Source of the DNA: Scylla paramamosain
Lineage: Eukaryota > Arthropoda > Malacostraca > Decapoda > Portunidae
Length of the DNA stretch: 64,000 bases
Assembly: GCF_035594125.1 (NCBI RefSeq)
Contig: NC_087168.1
Coordinates: forward strand, 7,354,058-7,418,057
Direction: 5' to 3'
The notes below the pieces were generated by a model. That model was not told where the DNA came from. It made no database searches and saw only the letters and a list, made by a program, of their open reading frames with translations. This document shows, one piece after another, positions 44,768 to 55,156 of this stretch. Both the position numbers and the translations under genes were made by a program. Position 1 is the stretch's first letter, and every line of letters starts with the position of its first letter.

Positions 44768-45387
44768 TTAATGATATACTGGTTCTGGATGCGGATTCTT
44801 CTCCAGGGAAAGTAGGCTTCTTGGGAACAAGGCGTGGCTTGATGGAGATGCAGCGTCGTGTAATGTCTGAAGAGTGGTGAAGTACTCCCAGCGCTCTTCT
44901 TCAATTTTTTTCCTCACCTGCGTTGCCATCTCGTGCAGCCGAATGTTTATCGGAGCGATCGACGCTTGTTGGTGGAGCTCCTCTTTTGTTGTCCGCTCCT
45001 CCCATCTGGTGTTGTAGGCGAACCGGAGAGCAGCATTCTGCACCATCTGGAGACGGCTAATTGTGGATCTGCTCAGCGCGTGGGTTGGAACTGGAAGGTA
45101 TGTCAGCACTGGCACTATCAGGGCCAGTGGAGTTTGAGGTTCACTGGCAAGTCCTTAAATCGGTAGAGTCTGGCGAGGGCAGCTCTTGCCTGGGATGCCC
45201 TCTGTGCAGTGTGGGAGAGGTAGCCTCGTGATGTGACCTGCAGACCAAGGAGCCGCCCCTTCGTTTTGAATTCTACCTCTTCGTCCTCCACTAGCAGGGT
45301 CGCAGGTCTAAGGGTGGAGGTGGGGATGACCGTGAATTTGCCTACGTTGGTCTTGATTCTCCACCTTGTCTCGTAGGAACGCTCACG
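44768..45387 (-). pseudogene. LINE RT C-terminal fragment (second Jockey-like family)
   Basis: Two abutting minus-strand frames, 45,417-45,118 and 45,115-44,768, are joined by a frameshift near 45,117. Together they read as the end of an RT palm and the thumb of a non-LTR element: TKGRLLGLQVTSRGYLSHTA, then SRSTISRLQMVQNAALRFAY and a C-terminus ending PEPVYH and a stop. It has no sequence in common with the 51,377 family and lacks the catalytic box, so it is a 5'-truncated relic. Its 5' side is where the RNase H-bearing LINE ends (45,388), which suggests that LINE inserted into it. Clade assignment is tentative. Confidence 0.72.
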
Positions 45388-45506
45388 TTTGCTTGTTTGT
45401 TTGTTTAGATTTACCACTCCATGGAGTGGCCCGGGCCTTTACTATCTCAAGGATGGGCCGGAGGTGGTGTATGTGCTGTTGTTGAGCTGTTGGTAGGTGT
45501 CTTCTT

Positions 45507-46117
45507 TTACCGTGGGGGCAGGTATTCTTTCACGAGCATGATGAGTTGCTCGATGTCGGTGTGCTGGACGATATGTAGAGCTGCTGCATCTCTTAATAGG
45601 AAGCGTGCAGTGGCTGCGCAGTCTTCCAGGTAATGGATGAGTGGTGTGTGCGGGTGTGTTGCAATGTGTACATGTGATGGGCAGTGTGTCATTTAGCTCC
45701 GCCAGGCAGTGATATCCTAGCTAGAGCCTATGTAGCCGTGTCATGACTAGTCTTGGGGTGGTCATGAGCGTGTCCTTGGCATCGTTCTCTTAATAGGAAG
45801 CGTGCAGTGGCTGCGCAGTCTTCCAGGTAATGGATGAGTGGTGTGTGTGTGGGTGTGTTGCAATGTGTACATGTGATGGGCAGTGTGTCGCTTAGCTCCG
45901 CCAGGCAGTGATATCCTAGCTAGAGCCTATGTAGCCGTGTCATGACTAGTCTTGGGGTGGTCATGAGCGTGTCTTTGGCATCGTTGGTGGCGGCACAGTA
46001 CCAGTTGGTGCTTGGGGAGCCCTCGGCCGCGAGACATCGGACCTCCTTTGGGCAGGTTAGATGTAATACTTTTTTAACCGCACTGGTGAACTGAGCTCTG
46101 GATGAGGCTACATGCAC
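45507..46117 (-). pseudogene. C-terminal cysteine-knuckle segment of the same LINE
   Basis: Minus-strand continuation after RNase H: ASSRAQFTSAVKKVLHLTCP, MTTPRLVMTRLHRL and a CCHC-like pattern (CTHCN...HYLEDC). Part of it is present twice because of the 197-bp duplication, and the frame is interrupted at the duplication. Confidence 0.65.
45589..45982. repeat. 197-bp tandem duplication inside LINE
   Basis: Two near-identical units starting at 45,589 and 45,786 ('tcttaataggaagcgtgcag'). They differ by a few substitutions and a GT-unit change. They cover the cysteine-knuckle coding part, so the LINE protein has a repeated C-terminal segment. Confidence 0.92.
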
Positions 46118-46144
46118 AGTTACTGTTGGGAGGTGTAAATCATT

Positions 46145-48170
46145 TCATGCAATTTGGTCTGCCTGGTCATTTCCTGCTATGTCGATGTGGCTGGGGATCC
46201 AGTTGAAGTTGATTCTTCTGCCTTGATTCTGTATATCTTGGGAGCTAGCATGAATGGAGGTGATAAGGTTTTTATTGTCTGTTATGTTATCTTTTTGCAG
46301 GCATTGGAATGCACCCAGGGAGTCTGTGTGTATAGTGACGTGTTTCTGTCGTGTTTTGGCGTGTTCCAGTGCTTCTCTGATTGCGACTAGTTCAGTTTGT
46401 AGTGTTGAGGAGTGATCAGGGAGACGGTAGTATCCTATCTCCTGGTGCACGAACGCTGCCGCTGCCCCTGTTTGTCGTCTGGTCTACTGACCCGTCTGTA
46501 AAGTATACGTCAGCTCCATCTGTGTTACCAGCAGCAAGTGCCCTTTGAGCTTGACGGGCGAGATCTGTGGTGGTGAGTTTATCTTTCTTGTCCATCAGGG
46601 GCGTGATGGAAAAGTGGAGGCTGGACTCGGCCCACGGAGGTGCATGTGTGTAGGTGGGATGCGGGACATCTGGGGTTCTAGCTAGAAAAGGAACCCTCGG
46701 CCTGGATGGATTTGATGCCCTGAGCTGTTTTGCTGGCCCACGTCTCTTTCCTAAAAAGCTCCTCGTTGTGGGCGAGGCTCTGGCGGACGTTCCGGATAAT
46801 ATTGGAGTACCGTGGGTGTGCAGCTTTTTTCCCAAGAAGGCATGTGTTCATGGCGTGGATTCGGTATTTTACTTGTGGGATCTTGGCCTCTGTTCTCATG
46901 TTACACACCTTTGTCCAACGTGGCACTCCCAACATTATCCGCAGCGCCTCGTTTTGTAGTTTTTCAAGGTGCTCAATCTGAGCGGGGTGGATGGTTGCAA
47001 GTAGGGGAGCTGCGTAGTCAATGATAGTCCTTATTGCCTGGAGGTAGAAGGTCTTCAGGACTCTGAGATCTGCACCGCCCTCTGTCGCAGTGATGGACCT
47101 CATGACCCTTAGCCGAGCGCGGATTCTGTTTCTGGTTTCGGAGACGTGTTGGTGAAGGTGCAGTTTCCCATCCATCCAAATGCCGAGGTATTGGTGGCAT
47201 GGAGACCATTCAATGTTGGTTTGATGTGCCCTGAGTGGTAGCTGTGGTCTGTTGCCGTTGAAGTAGACTGCCTTCGTTTTTGCGAAGCATACTTTTAAAC
47301 CTAGTGATTGGCATCAAGATGTGACTGCTGCTATAGCTTCTTGGGCCCTCTTGAGGTGGTGTGGGCTGGTTGAGACAATAGCTATGTCGTCGACATAGCA
47401 GAGAACTTTGGTGTTTCCTGCCAGTGGTAGAGAAGCCAATTTTTCCATGAGTATGTTTAAAAGATATGGGCTCAAAGTGCTTCCTTGCGGCGTGCCATTC
47501 TCGAAGGTTACGTATTCCGATAGGTGGCCCTGGAAGCGTACCCTCGCCCTTCTTCCAGTGAGGAAGTCCCGCGTCCACTTCAGCAATTTGCCTCCGACTC
47601 CCTTGTGTACCAGTGCTGTGAGGATGGCCCCTCGGTTTGCCAGCTCAAAAGCCTTCTCTAAGTCCAGTAAGATGACTACCGCTCTCTTTCCGGTTATGGT
47701 AGTGAGGATGTCAAATAGGCAGTCCCTTGTGCCAAGGCTTCGTGTGTAGGCATAGATGTTATCATGCAGTGGGCCGGTAAACCACTGCAGCCTGTTCAGG
47801 ACCATCCTTTCGGCCGTTTTCCCGAGATAGCTGAGAAGAGAAATAGGCTTTGTCTTGCCCGGTTCTTTCGGCTTTGGGATGGGCTGGATCGTAGCCTCTT
47901 TCCATGCCGATGGGAGTCGCCCTGCGGTATAGGAGTCGTTTATGACTCGCAGAATCTCCTCGTGTGCGGCAGGTCCAGCTTGTCGTATCATGGAGTAGGA
48001 GATTCTATCCGCTCCGGCGGCAGTGTCAGGTTTGGGTCGTAGTGTGTTTTGTAGTTCTTTTAGCGTGAAGGCGGTGTCCGTTGGCTTGTCTTCCCCGCAG
48101 GCTCGTGCTATATCAGCTTCCTGTTCCGGCCGCTGCTCAACCAGCGCAGTAAGCGCTGGAGCGGAGCGCC
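46145..48170 (-). pseudogene. RT-RNase H polyprotein of I/Nimb-like LINE, frameshifted
   Basis: The first frame (48,170-47,314) shows RT motifs: LPSAWKEATIQPIPKPKEPG, LLDLEKAFELANRGAIL (motif A), NGTPQGSTLSPYLLNILME and the catalytic YVDD near 47,390. After a shift near 47,314 the connection reads WMDGKLHLHQHVSETRNRIR to KSIQAEGSFSS (47,175-46,678). A second shift leads to RNase H. The first acid is in YFTDGSVD, then across another shift come the acids in TELVAIREA and HTDSLGAF and the last in NDQADQIA, so all four core residues are recognisable. RNase H after RT is characteristic of the I-type LINE group. It is broken by at least three frameshifts. Confidence 0.83.
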
Positions 48171-48179
48171 CACGTCACG

Positions 48180-48181
<2 letters not shown>

Positions 48182-48265
<84 letters not shown>
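48182..48265. repeat. (TA)n microsatellite
   Basis: About 42 TA units at the truncated 5' end of the RNase H LINE. The flanks on both sides contain 'gacgtca'- or 'cacgtca'-like motifs. Confidence 0.96.
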
Positions 48266-48268
<3 letters not shown>

Positions 48269-48632
48269 CCATGGTATGACGTCACATGAAATTGGCGAAT
48301 TAGCTCCAAAGAAAGAGATGGTGACTTTGACAACACTATAACCTTCCACATGTCACTAGCCTACACAAGTAAATTTCATAACTAGCCCCTCAGACCTCAT
48401 TGTTTATATGCTCCAAAAGCATGATTAATAACATCATACAGACTATATTAATGTACAAATCAGTTTACTCTTACGTTGTTCTCCATAACTATTTTTACTC
48501 ATGAATTAAGAGACCTCGTCTGTGGACAGGATTCTATACCAGAAACTAGAATCCTGACGCAGTAATCGGATTCGCATCGCCTCTCAGGATTCTACAGATT
48601 CGAATCCAGTAATCGTCTCCCGCCCAGCCCTA
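48266..48632. other. Unassigned sequence with tRNA-promoter-like boxes
   Basis: No frame of note. On the plus strand 'tgacgcagtaatcgg' (48,555-48,569) resembles a pol III A box, and 'gattcgaatcc' (48,597-48,607) matches the B-box consensus at all but one position. No tRNA cloverleaf was found. Confidence 0.4.
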
Positions 48633-49249
48633 GTCCCGAGGCCTTGAGGGGAACAGAGAGGGTGGCGTTCTCATGAGATAAATTCGGGTGTGGAGAGTGG
48701 TGATGGAGTGTATGTGTGTGTGGAGGTATTAGTGACGTGGTGGTATAACCTTGATATCCAGGATCAGGTGGTTGAGTCTTTTGTGGTACCAAGAGCTCCG
48801 CTGAAATTTGGTTGGTGAGTGGTATTGGTTATGTAACGCTGAGGGGAAGCGGGAAAGCGTCTGGGTGAGAGTCAGCCATCTTGCGGTTGAGACTGTGGCA
48901 ACGTCCTTGGGGGGCTGGTGCTGTGGTGTATTAGTGTTATGTTGTTATAGGTGATCTATGATGATGGTGGTGATATCTTGTAAGGTTTGAGAAGGTATAA
49001 TACGGGAATTACTATTTGGGGACGCGGTGACGACGTCTGGAAAAATTTCTGCAGCTGAGGAAAATATTTCTTCAGCTTGTGAAGGTGTAACGGGTTTTAG
49101 TGTTGTGTGAAGTGACGGGAATGTCATGTATTATTAATGTGTACTACCTCAATTTATTTGTGAGTTAACATTATTATTAATACAACCAGTTATTATATAA
49201 AATAATTGTGTTTTGTATCCCAACATTGATCTGGTATTGAGGTAATTTC
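48633..49249 (+). mobile_element. 5' LTR (left-truncated) of Ty3/gypsy element
   Basis: Aligns colinearly with 51,229-51,376 followed by 54,685-55,156: 'gtcccgaggccttgagg', 'ggatatcaaggttataccac' (reverse-strand reading), the 'gtactacctcaatttatttg' block and the final 'tgaggtaatttc'. It lacks the first about 260 bp present in the 3' LTR. It also preserves the uninterrupted version of the site where the Jockey element entered the 3' LTR (48,781-48,800). Confidence 0.85.
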
Positions 49250-50966
49250 AAAGAGCGCATTTCAAAGCCAGGTTCAGTGGGCCCTGGGAGATTGAGAGAA
49301 AAGTGAGTGATGTGAATTATGTTGTAAAAACTCCAGGGAGGAAGAAAGAAACTAGTTGTGTCACATAAATATGTTGAAGCCTTTCCATGAAAGAGAAGGA
49401 GAAAAGGAAAGTGAAGTAGAAAAAGGAGTGAACATCGTGAATGGAACCACTTAAGTGGAAGAGGAGTGGTCTGAAGTGAAACTAAGTAGGTGTGAGGGAG
49501 TGGTGCTAGAGAACTCAGCCGAGTTGGGGAATCTGAATGATAAACTGGGACACATGGAGTTAGAAAAGAAGTAAGAGATTAGGGAGATTATTAAAAAAAT
49601 TTAGTTCTTTGTTCCCTGATGCACCTAGAAAAACAAATATGGTGGTACATGATGTAGATGTTGGGGAGGCTGAACACATCAAACAACATCCTTACAGAGT
49701 TAATCCACGGAAGATGAAAATCATGAGAAAGCAAGTGGAGTATATGTTGGAACATGACTTGTTTGAGCCCAGCGGAAGTCCATGTAGTTCACTATGTGTA
49801 TTAGTGGCCACACTTGGTCAAGAGAGTTTCCGTTTTTTTGTACGGATTAAAGGAAGGTTAACATGGTGACGAAACCTGATGCTTACCTTATCCCTAGAAT
49901 TAATGATTGTATAGATCACGTGGGTAATGCAAACTTCATAACAAAAAGTGATATGTTAAAAGGGTACCAGCAAGTAGGACTTACTTAGAGGGCAAAAGCC
50001 TTATCAGCTTTTGTCACCACGGATGGATTGTATCAGTACAATTTCTTCCGTTTGGGATGAAGAATAGTTTTTTCAGAGATTGATGAAAAAAGTACTAAAA
50101 GGATTGAAGGGATGTTTTGTGTATATAGAAGACATTATTATACACTGAAAGTTGGGAGGAACATGTGCAGTTACTGGAGGAAGTATTCAGGAGGCTGGAT
50201 GATGCCAAGCTTACTGTAAACTTGTTGAAAATTCATCTTGTGTAAGCTGATGTGGAATACCTAGATTTCAAGGTCGGGAAAGGCGAAGTGAGAACTGTGG
50301 AAGCCAAGGTTAGAGACATTGTAGATCTCTCTCCACCCACCAACAGGAAGGAGATACTGAGATTCTTAGGGGCCAGTGGATATTACAGACGTTTCTGTAA
50401 AAAATTTTCAGATGTTGCCATACCCCAGACTAAGTTGCTGAGCAAAAGTCAAAATTTTGTGTGATAAGCATTGTGAGGAAGCTTTTGTGGAAATCAAGGA
50501 AATGTTAATCAGTGCCCCAGTGCTGCGTATGCTTGATTATGAAAAGCCATTTGTGTTGTATGTAGATGCCAGTCAGGATGGTGTGGGTGGTGTGTTAATG
50601 CAGGATCATGAGAGAGTTGAGCACCCCATAGGCGATTATTCTAAGAAGTTGGTACCATATCAGAGGGCTTACTGACCTATTGAGAAAGAGGCTTTGGGAC
50701 TAGTGCTGAGTTTGAGTCATTTTAAAGTATATGTCAAAGGGATGGAACAGCCTGTGCTTCACTGACGATAATCCGCTCATTTTTCTGCATAAGATGAAAA
50801 ACACCAATCAGAGGCTGATGAGATGGTGTCTGGTATTACAGGATTATAACCTAGAGATGCACCATGTAAAACGCAGTGAGAATGTAATTGCTGATGCCTT
50901 GTCTCGTGCCCCATCTAGTCGTGAGGCATCCTAACTAGGTGTCTCACGCCTCTTTTGGGAAGGGGA
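49250..50966 (+). pseudogene. Ty3/gypsy pol relic with Copia-like order (Gmr1-type)
   Basis: Plus strand, many stops and shifts. First comes an integrase C-terminal GPY/F-type segment (KARFSGPWEIERKVSD, 49,265-49,320; then CHINMLKPFHEREGE after a shift). A linker leads into RT: FPDAPRKTNMVVHDVDVG, IKQHPYRVNPRKM, TKPDAY and SDMLKGYQQVGL. The catalytic box reads YIED rather than YIDD (50,122-50,133). Then FLGASGYYRRFCKKFSD and RNase H (FVLYVDASQDGVGG, EKEALGLV, FTDDNPL, NVIADALSRAP) end at 50,934. RNase H is followed within about 30 bp by the polypurine tract, so integrase is upstream of RT, not downstream. Gag, protease and the integrase core are missing, apparently deleted at about 49,250. 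Not functional. Confidence 0.83.
50957..50966 (+). promoter_or_regulatory. Polypurine tract next to 3' LTR
   Basis: 'gggaagggga' immediately precedes TGTCATG, the LTR start. This is the expected plus-strand priming site of an LTR retrotransposon. Confidence 0.75.
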
Positions 50967-51376
50967 TGTCATGTTTACCCTGAAAAGGAACGCGTTTTCT
51001 TAGTGTCCCCCGTGTTCCGTTTTCCTCCTGTGCATGTCTTTATTCTTGGTTATAAGTTAGTATAAGGCTTATTTACTCATTTTCTTTCATGTAGTATTAT
51101 TCTCTTCATAATTTAAGTTATTTATATGTATGTATATGTAAGGGAAGAGGTGTATCTGGAATGTGTTGAGGGGAGAGGCTATATGCGTTTGTGATTTGTG
51201 TCAAGTCAGCACATTCCTCAGACGGACCGTCCCGAGGCCTTGAGGGGAACAGAGAGGTTGGCGTTCTCATGGGATAAATTTGGGTGTGGAGTGGTGATGG
51301 AGTGTGTGTGTGTGGAGGTATTAATGACGTGGCGGTATATCCTTGATATCCAGGATCAGGTTGGTGAGTCTTTTGT
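50967..51376 (+). mobile_element. 3' LTR of Ty3/gypsy element, left part
   Basis: Starts TGTCATGTTTACCC after the polypurine tract. From 51,229 it is homologous to the 5' LTR. It is cut at 'cttttgtgg' by the Jockey insertion and continues at 54,685. Confidence 0.83.
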
Positions 51377-51610
51377 GGCAGTAGACACCTGCCGAAACGA
51401 TAATTACTCCCAGTGAAGTCTAAAGCACTGTTCAGGGGGTGCTGTGAACTTAACATTAAACCCAGCTGTGACCTCACTGAACGTTTCCCTTTGTGTCTCA
51501 CAACACAAGGGGGTAGTCACAGCCTGCCCTCTAAAGACAACTCTCTTCCTCCACACAAAACTACAAGCACCTAATAACACACACACCCTTCACTCAAAAA
51601 TTTTAAAATC

Positions 51611-51760
51611 ATGGCGACTCCTACACCAGCCTCGGAGTCCCCATCTGGGGAGGGGACCATAAATGTCCCCAAGTCGGACTGCCTTTCCGTCGACGACCCT
51701 AAGTGTCTTGACACCCCCTCAACTTTTTCTTCATTAACTTCTGCAACATTCGCGGTCTAA
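51611..51760 (+). CDS. Short upstream ORF of Jockey-type LINE
   Basis: ATG at 51,611 in good context ('atcatggcg'), 49 codons rich in Ser, Thr and Pro, ending TAA at 51,758. It overlaps the long frame by 49 nt and lies in the frame from which a -1 shift would enter it. The copy at 44,603 has the same ATG and peptide start. It has no zinc knuckle or other gag feature. It could be a leader ORF, or the true N-terminus of the polyprotein if an ancestral copy lacked the frame difference, or if ribosomes shift in the 'actttttct' run. No function is assigned. Confidence 0.45.
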   Translation: MATPTPASESPSGEGTINVPKSDCLSVDDPKCLDTPSTFSSLTSATFAV

Positions 51761-54570
51761 GATCTAATTTTCAATCTGTAGAACACCACCTCTCCTCTTC
51801 TAAACCTCATCTTCTTTTCCTCACTGAAACTCAGGTGTCTGAGGCAACTGACAGTAGCCCCTTTTCTGTTCCCTCCTACTTTCTCTATCCTCATTTTCGA
51901 TCCAAAGCTGGATGCTGCGTTTATGTGCGCAATGACTTAACCTGTTCTCGTGCCCACGCTCTTGAATCTTCCGAGTTTTCCACCATCTGGCTACGACTAC
52001 AGAGTCATTTTCATACTAAATTTATCTGTGCTGTATACCTCTCTCCTAACTCCTCTGACTATAAGAAATTCTTTGACTACTTAACTTCCAAAGTGGAGCA
52101 CATTCTGACCCTCTTCCCTTTTGCAGAGATCTCCATTCTTGGAGACTTCAATGTTCACCACCAGCTTTGGCTTTCCTCTCCCTTCACTGACCATCCTGGT
52201 GAACTAGCCTACAACTTTGCTATCCTCCATGACCTAGAGCAATTGGTGCAACACCCTACTCGTATTCCTGACCGTTTTGGAGATACACCCAACATTCTTG
52301 ACCTTTTCCTGACCTCTAATCCTTCTGCTTATGCTGTCACCCTTTCTTCTCCGTTGGGCTCCTCCGATCACAATCTCATATCTTTATCTTGTCCTATCAC
52401 TCCAATCCCTCCTCAGGATCCCCCTAAGCGAAGGTGCCTCTGGCGTTTTGCCTCTGCTAGTTGGGGGGACCTGAGGAGGTATTTTGCTGATTTTCCTTGG
52501 AATGACTACTGCTTCCGTGTCAGAGACCCATCTTTGTGTGCTGAGCGCATAACAGAGGTGATAGTGTCTGGCATGGAGGCGTACATTCCTCACTCTTTTT
52601 CTCGTCCTAAACCTTCTAAACCTTGGTTTAACACAGCTTGTTCTCGTGCTATACATGATAGAGAGGTGGCCCACAAAAGGTACTTAAGCCTTCCATCACC
52701 AGAATCTCATGCATTTTATATTTCTGCCCGGAACCATGCCAAGTCTGTTCTCCAACTAGCCAAAAACTCCTTCATTAACAGAAAATGTCAAAACCTTTCA
52801 AGATCTAACTCCCCTCGTGATTTCTGGCATCTAGCCAAAAATATCTCCAATAACTTTGCTTCTTCTTCTTTTCCTCCTCTACTTCAACCAGATGGCACCA
52901 CTGCTATCACATCTATTTCTAAAGCTGAACTCTTTGCTCAAACCTTTGCTAAAAACTCAACCTTGGACGATTCTGGGCTTGTTCCTCCCTCTCCTCCACC
53001 CTCTGACTACTTCATGCCACGTATTAAAATTCTTCGTAATGATGTTTTCCATGCCATCGTTGGTCTAAACCCTCGGAAGGCTTATGGACCTGATGGGGTC
53101 CCTCCTATTGTTCTCCGAAACTGTGCCTCCGTGCTTGCACCTTGCCTAGTCAAACTCTTTCAGCTCTGTCTGTCAACATCTACCTTTCCTTCTTGCTGGA
53201 AGTTTGCCTACATTCAACCTGTTCCTAAAAAGGGTGACCGCTCTAATCCCTCAAACTACCGTCCTATTGCTTTAATTTCCTGCTTATCTAAAGTTTTTGA
53301 ATCTATCCTCAACAGGAAGATTCTTAAACATCTATCACTTCACAACCTTCTATCTGATCGCCATTATGGGTTCCGTCAAGGCCGCTCTACTGGTGATCTT
53401 CTGGCTTTCCTTACTGAGTCTTGGTCATCCTCTTTTAGAGACTTTGGTGAAACTTTTGCTGTTGCCTTGGACATATCAAAAGCCTTTGATAGAGTCTGGC
53501 ACAAAGCTTTGATTTCCAAACTACCCTCCTACGGTTTCTATCCTTCTCTCTGTAACTTCATCTCAAGTTTCCTTTCTGACCGTTCTATTGCTGCTGTAGT
53601 AGACGGTCACTGTTCTTCTCCTAAATCTATTAACAGTGGTGTTCCTCAGGGTTCTGTCCTGTCACCCACTCTCTTCTTATTATTCATTAATGATCTTCTA
53701 AACCAAACTTCTTGTCCTATCCACTCCTATGCCGATGATACCACCCTGCACTTTTCCACGTCTTTTCATAGACGTCCAACCCTTCAGGAGGTAAACATAT
53801 CACGCAGGGAAGCCACAGAACGCCTGACTTCTGATCTTTCTAAAATTTCTGATTGGGGCAGAGCAAACTTGGTATTGTTCAATGCCTCAAAAACTCAATT
53901 CCTCCATCTATCAACTCGACACAATCTTCCAGACAACTATCCCCTCTTCTTCAATGACACTCAACTGTCCCCCTCTTCTACACTGAACATCCTCGGTCTG
54001 TCCTTTACTTATAATCTGAACTGGAAACTTCACATCTCATCTCTAGCTAAAACAGCTTCTATGAAGTTAGGTGTTCTGAGACGTCTCCGCCAGTTTTTCT
54101 CACCCCCCAAGCTGCTAACTCTGTACAAGGGCCTTATCCGTCCATGTATGGAGTATGCTTCACATGTCTGGGGGGGTTCCACTCATACTGCTCTTCTAGA
54201 CAGGGTGGAATCAAAGGCTTTTCGTCTCATCAACTCCTCTCCTCTAACTGACTGTCTTCAGCCCCTCTCTCACCGCCGCAATGTTGCATATCTAGCTGTC
54301 TTCTACCGCTATTTTCATGCCAACTGCTCTTCTGATCTTGCTAACTGCATGCCTCACCTCCTTCCGCGGCCTCGCTGCACAAGACTTTCTTCTTTCTCTC
54401 ACCCCTATTCTGTCCACCTCTGTAACGCAAGAGTTAACCAGTATTCTCAATCATTCATCCCTTTCTCTGGTAAACTCTGGAACTCCCTGCCTTCTTCTGT
54501 ATTTCCACATTCCTATGACTTGAATTCCTTCAAGAGGGAGGTTTCAAGACACTTATCCACCAATTTTTGA
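51712..54570 (+). CDS. Endonuclease-reverse transcriptase of Jockey-type LINE
   Basis: 952 sense codons without a stop. The frame opens after a TGA at 51,709 and has no ATG near its start, so the true start is unclear. Residues 1-230 form an apurinic-type endonuclease that would nick the target: [28 protein letters not shown] (about 143-151) and SSDHNLIS (about 217). RT follows at about 470-730: [31 protein letters not shown], motif [35 protein letters not shown] and the catalytic YADD (residues 673-676, 53,728-53,739). The thumb ([36 protein letters not shown]) and a Jockey-type C-terminus ending at 54,570 complete it. All catalytic motifs are intact. The element could be the source of the fragments in this window, or a close relative of it. 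Confidence 0.93.
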   Translation, partial: HPLNFFFINFCNIRGLRSNFQSVEHHLSSSKPHLLFLTETQVSEATDSSPFSVPSYFLYPHFRSKAGCCVYVRNDLTCSRAHALESSEFSTIWLRLQSHFHTKFICAVYLSPNSSDYKKFFDYLTSKVEHILTLFPFAEISILGDFNVHHQLWLSSPFTDHPGELAYNFAILHDLEQLVQHPTRIPDRFGDTPNILDLFLTSNPSAYAVTLSSPLGSSDHNLISLSCPITPIPPQDPPKRRCLWRFASASWGDLRRYFADFPWNDYCFRVRDPSLCAERITEVIVSGMEAYIPHSFSRPKPSKPWFNTACSRAIHDREVAHKRYLSLPSPESHAFYISARNHAKSVLQLAKNSFINRKCQNLSRSNSPRDFWHLAKNISNNFASSSFPPLLQPDGTTAITSISKAELFAQTFAKNSTLDDSGLVPPSPPPSDYFMPRIKILRNDVFHAIVGLNPRKAYGPDGVPPIVLRNCASVLAPCLVKLFQLCLSTSTFPSCWKFAYIQPVPKKGDRSNPSNYRPIALISCLSKVFESILNRKILKHLSLHNLLSDRHYGFRQGRSTGDLLAFLTESWSSSFRDFGETFAVALDISKAFDRVWHKALISKLPSYGFYPSLCNFISSFLSDRSIAAVVDGHCSSPKSINSGVPQGSVLSPTLFLLFINDLLNQTSCPIHSYADDTTLHFSTSFHRRPTLQEVNISRREATERLTSDLSKISDWGRANLVLFNASKTQFLHLSTRHNLPDNYPLFFNDTQLSPSSTLNILGLSFTYNLNWKLHISSLAKTASMKLGVLRRLRQFFSPPKLLTLYKGLIRPCMEYASHVWGGSTHTALLDRVESKAFRLINSSPLTDCLQPLSHRRNVAYLAVFYRYFHANCSSDLANCMPHLLPRPRCTRLSSFSHPYSVHLCNARVNQYSQSFIPFSGKLWNSLPSSVFPHSYDLNSFKREVSRHLSTNF

Positions 54571-54684
54571 CCACTGCTTTGACCCTTTTATGGGACTGTC
54601 ATTTCAGTGGGCATTTTTTTTTTATTAGATTTTTGTTGCCCTTGGCCAGTATCCTTCCTACATAAAAAAAAAAAAAAAAAAAAA

Positions 54685-55156
54685 CAAGAGCTCTTGTCCG
54701 CTGAAGTTTGGTTGGTGAGTGTTATTGGTTATGTAACACTGAGGCTAAGTGGGGAAGCGTAGGGGTGAGAGGCAGCCATCTTGTGGTTGAGACCGTGGCA
54801 GCGTCCTTGGAGGCTGGCGCTGTGGTGTATTAGTGATTCTGGGGATGGTGTTGTGGTGTTATAGGTGATCTATGTTGATGGTGGTGACATCTTATGAGTT
54901 TTGAGAAGGTAATATGCGGGAATTATTATTTGGGGATGCGGTGACAACGTCTGGGGAAATTCCCGCAGCTGGGGAAAATATTTCCTCGGGCTGTGAAGGT
55001 GTAACAGGTTCTATTAGTGTTGTGTGAAGTGACGGGGATGTCATGTATAAATGTGTACTACCTCAATTTATTTGTGAGTTAACATTATTATTAATATAAC
55101 CTTTTATTATATACGATAATTTTATTTTCTACCCCAGCAGGTACTGAGGTAATTTC
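54685..55156 (+). mobile_element. 3' LTR of Ty3/gypsy element, right part
   Basis: Resumes with 'caagagctcttgtccgctga', corresponding to 'caagagctccgctga' in the 5' LTR, and follows it colinearly to 'tgaggtaatttc' at 55,156. The two LTRs differ by many substitutions and small indels, so the element is old. Joined to 50,967-51,376 the LTR would be about 880 bp. Confidence 0.83.

Larger units (their letters stand above)
45388..48178 (-). mobile_element. I/Nimb-like LINE with RNase H domain
   Basis: Minus-oriented. From 5' to 3' it carries RT (48,170-47,314), connection (47,280-46,680), RNase H (46,550-46,140), a CCHC-type cysteine knuckle and a short 3' region. The 3' region contains a perfect 16-bp palindrome 'ccactccatggagtgg' (45,414-45,429) and an (aaac)n tail (45,388-45,406). 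It is 5'-truncated at the (TA)n tract. A 197-bp tandem duplication lies at 45,589-45,982. Confidence 0.82.
51377..54684 (+). mobile_element. Jockey-type LINE, nearly intact
   Basis: 3.3-kb element. The 5' end 'ggcagtagacacctgccg' is shared with the copy ending at 44,603 and can form a short hairpin (ggcag/ctgcc). It contains a 49-codon frame (51,611-51,760), one long endonuclease-RT frame (51,712-54,570), about 95 bp of 3' sequence ending 'cagtatccttcctacat' and a poly-A run (54,664-54,684). It lies inside the 3' LTR of a Ty3/gypsy element, so it is younger than that element. No gag-like ORF1 is present. No target duplication is evident. Confidence 0.95.

Noticed and set aside
47408..48042. 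Plus-strand frames over the RNase H LINE
   Set aside because: Antisense to the RT domain on the minus strand; no family resemblance.
48023..48349. Plus- and minus-strand frames crossing the (TA)n at 48.2 kb
   Set aside because: Microsatellite translation plus a few LINE residues.
51118..51662. Frames over the 3' LTR and Jockey 5' region on either strand
   Set aside because: No domain features. They overlap LTR and untranslated sequence shared with the other copies.
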